Source: Clostridia bacterium
GTDB taxonomy: Bacteria > Bacillota > Clostridia > Christensenellales > Borkfalkiaceae
Assembly: GCA_017505675.1 (NCBI GenBank)
Contig: JAFVOV010000019.1
Location: 1 to 8,277 of the forward strand
Length of the DNA: 8,277 nt
Reading direction: 5' to 3'
The notes under the pieces were generated by a model. It searched no databases. It was given only the letters and a program-made list of their open reading frames with translations, and was not told where the DNA came from. A program made the position numbers and the translations under genes. Of this stretch, positions 1-5,680 are shown piece by piece. How positions within the stretch are numbered: the first letter of the stretch is position 1; the number at the start of each line of letters is the position of its first letter.

Positions 1-1431
1 ATGAGTAAGAAAAATGCCCAATGGCGTAAAAACATGGAACTTAAAATTGATTACAATAATATGATGGCTGATTACGTTGGCGCTGAACAAGGTTTTACCG
101 TTAAAGATTTTAACGATAACAAAAAACTTGTTTCTAATGCGTTTAAAACGGTTATGGCAAACCGTGGTACGGGTATGATGGGTTGGACTGAACTCCCTTA
201 TAATCAAAAAGAAATCGTTGCAGACATTATTTTAACGGCTAAAGATATAAAGAAAAAATTTGATAATTTTGTTGTGCTGGGGATAGGTGGTTCTGCGCTT
301 GGCCCGACGGCAGTATTTCAAGCCTTATGTCATTTAAGACATAACGAACTTCCTAAAGCAAAGCGCAAAGCGCCTAAACTTTACGTTGAAGATAATGTTG
401 ACCCTGAAAGAATGGCTGCTCTACTTGACGTTATAGATTTAGATAAAACAATGTTTAACGTAGTTACTAAAAGTGGTGCTACTAGCGAAACAATGGCTCA
501 ATATCTAATCATAATGGACTTGCTTAAGAAAAAGTACGGCGCTCAAGCAAACGAACATATTATTGCTACCACTTCTGCAAATAAAGGTAATCTTATAAAA
601 ATTGCTAAACAAGAAGGGCTTAAAACTTTTTATATTCCTGACGGCGTTGGCGGAAGGTTTTCAGAACTTTGCCCTGTAGGTTTACTTCCCGCGGCAGTTG
701 TTGGCATTGATATTAAAGAAATGCTTGCCGGCGCTGCTTATATGGATAAACTTTGTAAAAATAAAGATTTAAGAAAAAATCCTGCGTTAATTTCCGCTCT
801 TTTAGAATATTTGGCAATGGAAAACGGCAAGAATATTTCAGTAATGATGCCTTATGCAGATAGTCTTAAATATATTGCTGACTGGTATTGTCAGTTATGG
901 GGCGAAAGTCTTGGTAAGGCTGTTGATAATGAAGGAAACGAAGTATTCGTTGGTCAAACGCCAGTTAAAGCGCTCGGTGTAACCGACCAACATTCGCAAG
1001 TTCAATTATATAGAGAAGGTCCGTTTGATAAGGTAATTACTTTAATCGCTGTTGAAAATTATCGCACTACCGTAGATATTAGCGAAGGTTGCAAAGATAT
1101 TCCTGACGTTTCGTTCCTTTGCGGTCATACTATGAACGAACTTATTACCGCAGAAAGAAAGGCAACCGAATATGCTTTAACAACTGCGCATAGATTAAAC
1201 TATACAATCACGTTACCTGAAGTAAACGCTTTTACTATCGGTCAACTTTTATTTATGTTTGAAATGGAAACCGCATTTGCAGGCGCTATGCTTAACATAA
1301 ATACGTTTAATCAACCTGGTGTTGAAGGCGGTAAGAATGCAACTTATGCGCTATTCGGTAAAAAAGGTTATGAAAATACTAAAAAAGAAATGGATAACGC
1401 TCCTAAAAAGAATTCTGATTATATATGCTAA
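1..1431 (+). CDS. pgi: Glucose-6-phosphate isomerase (phosphoglucose isomerase)
   Basis: Cytoplasmic enzyme that interconverts glucose-6-phosphate and fructose-6-phosphate, linking glycolysis/gluconeogenesis to glycogen synthesis. The 476-residue product shows the sugar-phosphate isomerase (SIS) motif GIGGSALG at residues 94-101 and the phosphate-binding TKSGATSET at 156-164. The first family signature, DGVGGRFSELCPVG, is at about 214-227, and the second, ending FNQPGVEGGK, at about 428-445. Likely catalytic residues are Glu302 (WGES), His331 (DQHSQ) and Lys445. The length is slightly above what I expect for clostridial Pgi. The extra residues are a Lys-rich N-terminus and a Lys-rich tail after about 453. 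The ATG is the first base of the window, so its ribosome binding site cannot be seen and the frame may continue upstream. Met12 (position 34) aligns better with typical family starts but has no visible Shine-Dalgarno. The stop TAA (1429-1431) overlaps the glgB N-terminal start in ATGCTAA. Family assignment is very secure; the exact start is not. Confidence 0.95.
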   Translation: MSKKNAQWRKNMELKIDYNNMMADYVGAEQGFTVKDFNDNKKLVSNAFKTVMANRGTGMMGWTELPYNQKEIVADIILTAKDIKKKFDNFVVLGIGGSALGPTAVFQALCHLRHNELPKAKRKAPKLYVEDNVDPERMAALLDVIDLDKTMFNVVTKSGATSETMAQYLIIMDLLKKKYGAQANEHIIATTSANKGNLIKIAKQEGLKTFYIPDGVGGRFSELCPVGLLPAAVVGIDIKEMLAGAAYMDKLCKNKDLRKNPALISALLEYLAMENGKNISVMMPYADSLKYIADWYCQLWGESLGKAVDNEGNEVFVGQTPVKALGVTDQHSQVQLYREGPFDKVITLIAVENYRTTVDISEGCKDIPDVSFLCGHTMNELITAERKATEYALTTAHRLNYTITLPEVNAFTIGQLLFMFEMETAFAGAMLNINTFNQPGVEGGKNATYALFGKKGYENTKKEMDNAPKKNSDYIC

Positions 1432-1589
1432 ATAAAAAAGAAACTGAAAAAAACACGGTAAATGTGAATGATTTACCGTTATACCTTTTTCACCAAAGAA
1501 CAAATTATACCGCCTATGAATATATGGGGGCGCATTTTGCTCGCTTAAATGGTGAAAAAAGGTGTTGTTTTCAGAACTTGGGCTCCTAA
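1425..1589 (+). pseudogene. glgB: N-terminal segment of GlgB, separated from the rest by a frameshift
   Basis: This 54-codon frame starts at ATG 1425, overlapping the pgi stop (ATGCTAA), and ends at TAA 1587-1589. Residues about 17-42 read LPLYLFHQRTNYTAYEYMGA and then HFARLNG. That strongly resembles the conserved start of bacterial branching enzymes (LFHQGTNYxAYEYLGAH), which normally runs directly into the FRxWAPNA motif of the CBM48 domain. Here the frame is lost after GAA AAA at the A6 run (1555-1560), and the true continuation (GVVFRTWAPNAERV) is in the frame of 1549-3327. Deleting one A gives ...LNGEKGVVFRTWAPNA... with no gap, for a combined protein of about 633 residues. No good Shine-Dalgarno precedes 1425, so its translation probably depends on coupling to pgi. 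The stretch is protein-coding by homology pattern. Whether it is really out of frame in the cell, or is a homopolymer error, cannot be told from the sequence. Confidence 0.85.
1455..1479 (+). repeat. Perfect 9-bp inverted repeat at the pgi/glgB junction
   Basis: ACGGTAAAT (1455-1463) and its exact reverse complement ATTTACCGT (1471-1479) flank a 7-base loop, GTGAATG. The potential hairpin starts 23 bases after the pgi stop and lies inside the N-terminal glgB frame, in its poorly conserved part. Only three of nine pairs are G-C. A five-T run follows at 1486-1490, six bases after the stem rather than directly at its foot, so it is at best a weak terminator or attenuator. It could also be chance in AT-rich DNA. 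What is seen is the symmetry; any function is inference. Confidence 0.4.
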
Positions 1590-3327
1590 CGCTGAAAGGG
1601 TTTCCGTCGTTGGGGACTTTAATAATTGGGACGCTTATAAAAATGAAATGACACGCATAAGCGAATCTGGCGTTTATGAGTGTTTTATTAAAGGTGTAAA
1701 AAAATACGATAAATATAAATTTGCCGTAACGCATAGTGGCAGTACGGTATTAAAAGCCGACCCATACGCATTTCATTCGGAAACACCAAGTGGTACGGCT
1801 TCAAAAGTTTATGAATTAGGTGATTATAAATGGCGTGATGCAGATTTTCTAAAAAACAAACGTGCGCCTTATAATTTGCCTATGAATATTTACGAAGTAA
1901 ACGCACTTTCGTGGAAAAAACATGAAGACGGCAATTATTATTCTTATAGGGAGTTAGCCTCTCATTTAGTTCCTTACGTTCGAGATATGGGATATACGCA
2001 CGTTGAATTTATGCCTTTATCAGAATTTCCTTTTGATGGTTCATGGGGGTATCAAGTAACAGGGTATTATTCTATAACTTCAAGATTTGGTAAGCCAGAA
2101 GATTTTATGTATCTTGTTGACTGCTTCCACAAGGCGGGAATATCTGTGATATTAGACTGGGTTCCTGCTCATTTCCCAAAAGATTTACACGGGCTTTATG
2201 AGTTTGATGGTACTGCGTGCTATGAAAATCAAGGCTGGGATAGAAAAGAGCATAAAACTTGGGGCACGCGTATTTTTGACTGGGGCAGGAACGAAGTACA
2301 ATGTTTCTTAATTTCAAACGCAGTTTTTCTTTTTGAAAAATATCATATAGACGGTTTGCGCGTTGATGCAGTTGCATCTATGTTGTATCTTGATTATGAT
2401 AGGGAAGCAGGCGAATGGATACCAAATGAAGAAGGTGGAAATTATAATCTTCAAGCAATAGCGTTTTTCAAAAAACTAAATCAAGTTGTGTTTGGTAAAT
2501 ATCCTAACGCGCTTATGATAGCAGAAGAATCCACTTCTTTTCCTATGATAACAAAACCTACCGATATGGGTGGGTTAGGATTTAATTTTAAATGGAATAT
2601 GGGTTGGATGAACGACGTTTTGTCTTACATAAAAATAGACCCGTATTTTAGGGCAGGCAGTCATAACAAAATGACTTTTTCAATGTATTATGCGTTCAGC
2701 GAGAATTTCGTGTTGCCAATTTCACATGACGAAGTTGTTCACGGAAAAAAATCATTGCTAGATAAAATGCCCGGAAATATTGAAGAAAAATTTTCAAATT
2801 TACGCACGTTTATGCTTTATATGATGGCTCATCCCGGTAAGAAATTATCATTTATGGGGAATGAATTTGGTCAGTTTAAAGAATGGGCGTATAAAGAAGG
2901 TCTAGAGTTTTTTATGCTTCAATATGATTTGCATAATAAACTTCATAAATTTAATAAGAAATTAAATTTGCTTTATAAAACTATTCCTGCTTTATATGAA
3001 ATTGACGATAGTTGGGATGGTTTTGAATGGATATCCGCAGACGAAAGCGAAAATAATATTATATCATTTAAGCGAAAAGATAAAAAAGGTAACGTTTTAG
3101 TAGCAATATTTAACTTTTCTGGTAAAGATTTTCCAGCATATCGTCTTGGGGTGGACAAAGGTGAATATAGACTTTTAATTTCATCTGATGAAATCAAATT
3201 TGGCGGATTTGGCAATACGAGGAAAAAGGCTTATAAAACGGCAAAAAAATATGCACATGGGCGCGAAAATTCTCTGCTTATAAATTTACCAAAACTTTCA
3301 GGCGCTTATTATATTAAAAAGGGTTAG
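1549..3327 (+). CDS. glgB: 1,4-alpha-glucan branching enzyme (main frame, lacking the first ~45 residues)
   Basis: Cytoplasmic GH13 transglycosylase that cuts alpha-1,4-glucan chains and reattaches them by alpha-1,6 bonds, giving branched glycogen. The 592-residue frame opens with the CBM48 domain (FRTWAPNAERVSVVGDFNNW, about 8-27). It continues with the catalytic (beta/alpha)8 barrel from about 110 and a C-terminal beta domain from about 490. All four GH13 regions are intact: DWVPAHF (203-209), GLRVDAV with nucleophile Asp273, IAEEST with acid/base Glu326, and SHDEVVHGK with Asp394. ATG 1549 has no Shine-Dalgarno at a usual distance; GGGGG at 1526-1530 is 18 bases away. The family's conserved N-terminal peptide sits just upstream in another frame (1425-1589). 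The original start was therefore probably 1425, and 1549 is the first start left after a one-base shift. If initiated at 1549 the enzyme keeps every catalytic residue and could still be active. It is followed 26 bases later by glgC. Confidence 0.93.
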   Translation: MVKKGVVFRTWAPNAERVSVVGDFNNWDAYKNEMTRISESGVYECFIKGVKKYDKYKFAVTHSGSTVLKADPYAFHSETPSGTASKVYELGDYKWRDADFLKNKRAPYNLPMNIYEVNALSWKKHEDGNYYSYRELASHLVPYVRDMGYTHVEFMPLSEFPFDGSWGYQVTGYYSITSRFGKPEDFMYLVDCFHKAGISVILDWVPAHFPKDLHGLYEFDGTACYENQGWDRKEHKTWGTRIFDWGRNEVQCFLISNAVFLFEKYHIDGLRVDAVASMLYLDYDREAGEWIPNEEGGNYNLQAIAFFKKLNQVVFGKYPNALMIAEESTSFPMITKPTDMGGLGFNFKWNMGWMNDVLSYIKIDPYFRAGSHNKMTFSMYYAFSENFVLPISHDEVVHGKKSLLDKMPGNIEEKFSNLRTFMLYMMAHPGKKLSFMGNEFGQFKEWAYKEGLEFFMLQYDLHNKLHKFNKKLNLLYKTIPALYEIDDSWDGFEWISADESENNIISFKRKDKKGNVLVAIFNFSGKDFPAYRLGVDKGEYRLLISSDEIKFGGFGNTRKKAYKTAKKYAHGRENSLLINLPKLSGAYYIKKG

Positions 3328-3335
3328 AAATATTT

Positions 3336-3341
3336 AAGGAG
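3336..3341 (+). promoter_or_regulatory. Ribosome binding site of glgC
   Basis: AAGGAG sits 12 bases upstream of ATG 3354, in the 26-base glgB-glgC gap. The spacing is on the long side, but this is the only strong site here and it supports Met1 of GlgC. Confidence 0.8.
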
Positions 3342-3353
3342 ATATACAAATAT

Positions 3354-4556
3354 ATGATTAGGAAGAAAAAATGTGTGGCAATGCTTTTGGCTGGCGGACA
3401 AGGCAGTAGGCTATACGCTCTAACGAATAATATTGCAAAACCTGCGGTATCTTTCGGCGGTAAGTATAGAATTATTGATTTTCCACTATCCAACTGTGTT
3501 AATTCTGGTATTGATACCGTCGGCGTACTTACTCAATATCAACCGTTAATTTTGAACGGTTATATCGGTAACGGACAGCCGTGGGACTTGGATAGAGCGT
3601 TTGGTGGCGTGCGTATCTTGTCACCTTATCAAGGTAAAAATTCATCAGACTGGTATAAAGGAACGGCTAATGCAATTTATCAAAATTTGCGTTTTATAAA
3701 TCAATATAACCCTGATTACGTTCTTATTTTATCAGGTGACCATATTTATAAGATGAATTACGCTTTAATGCTTAATTATCATATATTAAACGGCGCGGAC
3801 TGCACTATTGCTGCAATAAACGTGCCTATGAAAGAAGCGTCGCGTTTTGGTATATTAAATACTAATCCCGATGGGTCTATTTATGAATTTGAAGAAAAAC
3901 CTAAAAAACCCAAATCAACTTTAGCATCTATGGGAATATATATATTCTCTACGCAAAAGTTATGTAAATATTTAGAAGAAGATAGCCTTAATCCTAAATC
4001 TTCAAATGACTTTGGTAAAGATATTCTCCCTAGAATGCTAGCGCAAGGCGAAAAGATGATGGCATACGAATTTGAAGGTTATTGGAAAGACGTTGGAACA
4101 ATAGATTCTTTGTTTGAAGCAAATATGGATTTATTAGGCGATAATCCAAAATTTGACGTAACTGATAACGCTTGGAAAATCCAGTCTAGAAGCCCGCTTG
4201 CTCCGCCACATTATATAGGCGATAGCGCAAAAACTGATAACAGTATAATTATGTCAGGTTGTGAAATTTTTGGTACTATTGAAAATTCAATACTTGCAAG
4301 TGACGTTACCGTTAAAAAAGGCGCTATTATCAGGAATAGCATCATTATGAGCGACGTTATTATTGAAGAAGATGCAGTTGTTGAGTATTCAATTATTGAT
4401 GAAAACACGGTAATAGGAAAAGGCGCTAAAATAGGAGAAGATAAATCAAGCAAAAAGGGTATAACCGTTTTAAGCAGAAATATTAAAGTTGATGCAGGCG
4501 CAACCGTTGAAGGCGGCGCAATTATAGATAAAAACGTTACAAAAGGGGGTAACTAA
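3354..4556 (+). CDS. glgC: Glucose-1-phosphate adenylyltransferase, catalytic subunit
   Basis: Makes ADP-glucose and pyrophosphate from ATP and glucose-1-phosphate, the committed step of bacterial glycogen synthesis, in the cytoplasm. The 400-residue protein has the nucleotidyltransferase fold with the phosphate-binding loop GGQGSR (14-19) and the following AKPAVSFGGKYRIIDFPLSN (28-47). The metal-binding Asp129 is in SGDHIYKM (127-134), the glucose-1-phosphate loop EEKP is at 180-183, and YWKDVGT is at 243-249. From about 287 the C-terminus is a left-handed beta helix built of hexapeptide repeats rich in Ile and Val (for example NSIIMSG, NSIIMSD, YSIIDEN). The length is usual for the family. 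All catalytic motifs are kept, unlike in the neighbouring GlgD. The stop is one base before the glgD start, so the pair is tightly coupled and probably made in matched amounts. The start is supported by AAGGAG at 3336-3341. Confidence 0.98.
   Translation: MIRKKKCVAMLLAGGQGSRLYALTNNIAKPAVSFGGKYRIIDFPLSNCVNSGIDTVGVLTQYQPLILNGYIGNGQPWDLDRAFGGVRILSPYQGKNSSDWYKGTANAIYQNLRFINQYNPDYVLILSGDHIYKMNYALMLNYHILNGADCTIAAINVPMKEASRFGILNTNPDGSIYEFEEKPKKPKSTLASMGIYIFSTQKLCKYLEEDSLNPKSSNDFGKDILPRMLAQGEKMMAYEFEGYWKDVGTIDSLFEANMDLLGDNPKFDVTDNAWKIQSRSPLAPPHYIGDSAKTDNSIIMSGCEIFGTIENSILASDVTVKKGAIIRNSIIMSDVIIEEDAVVEYSIIDENTVIGKGAKIGEDKSSKKGITVLSRNIKVDAGATVEGGAIIDKNVTKGGN
4544..4549 (+). promoter_or_regulatory. Ribosome binding site of glgD, inside the end of glgC
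   Basis: AGGGGG lies 8 bases before ATG 4558 and is embedded in the last codons of glgC. It supports the chosen glgD start and a coupled glgC-glgD translation. Confidence 0.75.
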
Positions 4557-4557
4557 T

Positions 4558-5670
4558 ATGAGAGCGGTTGGAATTATATTTTCAAATATACACGACCATA
4601 ACGTTCCTGAACTCGTAAGGGTTAGAACTTTAGGCTCTATACCTTTTGGTGGAAGATATAGGCTTATTGACTTTCCGCTTTCGAATATGGTTAACTCTGG
4701 AATAGATACGGTTGGTATTATTACAAAAAGTAACTATCAGTCACTTATGGACCACGTTGGTAGTGGTAAGGACTGGGATTTGGCAAGAAAAGACGGCGGT
4801 GTTATTATTTTACCGCCTTATGGCGATACTGAAAGTAGCAGTTTATACACGTCTCGTCTTGAAGCGCTTAAAGGTATAACAAGTTTTTTATTCCGTGCAG
4901 ACGAAGAATACGTTGTTATGACAGATTGTGACGCGGTATGTAGAATCAATTTTAGCGAAGTTATAGAACAACATATTAGAAACCATGCGGATATTACTTT
5001 AGTTTATAAAAAACTTCATAAAGACGAATATAAAGAAAAGAGCGCAACTACTTTTGATATAAAAGACGGAAGGATTATAAACGTAAATTATAAAGAAAAA
5101 CTTCATGAAGAAATTTGCAACGTGTTCACAAACGTTTTCGTAATGAAAAAATCATTACTACAAAGTATCGTTATGGATAGTATTTCTCATAATAAGCGTT
5201 ATTTTATGGGTGACGTTATTGCCGCTAACCTTGATAGTATGAAAATAATGGCTTATGAGCATAAAGGTTTTTATGCTGGTATAACTTCATTACAGGCGTA
5301 TTATGACAGTAATATGAAGATGTTGGACCACGATATTAGAAATGAAATATTCGGTGATAGAAGCGTGTTTACAAAAATACGCGATTCCGCGCCTACTAAA
5401 TACGGTAACAGCGCTATAGTTAAAAATTCTATGATAGCAGACGGCTGTGTTATTGAAGGTGAAGTTGAAAATAGTATAATATTCCGTAACGTAAAAGTTG
5501 CGCGTGGAACGGTTGTTAAAAATAGTATAATTATGCAAAATACCGTTCTTGGTGAAAATTGTACGCTAAATTGCATTATTACCGATAAAAACGTTGTAAT
5601 TACGGATAAAAAAGTTCTTTCTGGAAGTGAAAATCACCCGTTCTATATCGGAAAAGGAATTATGATTTAA
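4558..5670 (+). CDS. glgD: GlgD, non-catalytic ADP-glucose pyrophosphorylase subunit
   Basis: A 370-residue paralogue of GlgC which, in Bacillota, pairs with GlgC to form the ADP-glucose pyrophosphorylase. In studied cases GlgC is the catalytic partner. Recognisable GlgD hallmarks are FSNIHDHNVPELVRVRTLGS (8-27), IPFGGRYRLIDFPLSNMVNS (28-47), SLMDHVGSGKDWDLARK (62-78) and ILPPYG (84-89). The GGxGSR loop of GlgC is missing. The SGDH position reads TDCD (122-125), and the EEKP glucose-1-phosphate loop is replaced by a region around NYKEK. These losses fit a supporting or regulatory subunit rather than an enzyme. A left-handed beta-helix C-terminus follows from about 285, with repeats such as NSMIADG, NSIIFRN and NSIIMQN. 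It starts one base after glgC and its stop overlaps the glgA ribosome binding site. The assignment is secure; the effect on catalysis is inferred from the family. Confidence 0.97.
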   Translation: MRAVGIIFSNIHDHNVPELVRVRTLGSIPFGGRYRLIDFPLSNMVNSGIDTVGIITKSNYQSLMDHVGSGKDWDLARKDGGVIILPPYGDTESSSLYTSRLEALKGITSFLFRADEEYVVMTDCDAVCRINFSEVIEQHIRNHADITLVYKKLHKDEYKEKSATTFDIKDGRIINVNYKEKLHEEICNVFTNVFVMKKSLLQSIVMDSISHNKRYFMGDVIAANLDSMKIMAYEHKGFYAGITSLQAYYDSNMKMLDHDIRNEIFGDRSVFTKIRDSAPTKYGNSAIVKNSMIADGCVIEGEVENSIIFRNVKVARGTVVKNSIIMQNTVLGENCTLNCIITDKNVVITDKKVLSGSENHPFYIGKGIMI

Positions 5671-5674
5671 GGAG
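5669..5674 (+). promoter_or_regulatory. Ribosome binding site of glgA, overlapping the glgD stop
   Basis: AAGGAG begins inside the glgD TAA (5668-5670) and lies 6 bases before ATG 5681, ideal spacing. It fixes the glgA start and so confirms that the unusual N-terminal extension of GlgA is translated. Confidence 0.88.
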
Positions 5675-5680
5675 ATTTTA

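Noticed and set aside
1471..1490. Intrinsic transcription terminator after pgi
   Set aside because: The stem is AT-rich and the T run begins six bases after it, with CC between. It is too weak to call a terminator, so only the inverted repeat is recorded.
1468..1548. Small open frame of 26 codons ending in TAA directly before ATG 1549, a possible leader peptide
   Set aside because: The same bases encode the conserved GlgB N-terminus in the frame from 1425. The small frame has no Shine-Dalgarno and no recognisable content, so it is best read as a shadow.
1554..1562. Programmed -1 frameshift site (A AAA AAG type) in glgB
   Set aside because: The frame change needed is +1 or -2. A -1 slip at the A run leads into a frame that does not encode GlgB.
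1351..1734. Reverse-strand open frame of 127 codons across the pgi/glgB junction
   Set aside because: It lies opposite sequence that is clearly pgi and glgB coding, has no recognisable domain and is low-complexity Phe/Ile-rich, as expected from the complement of AT-rich genes.
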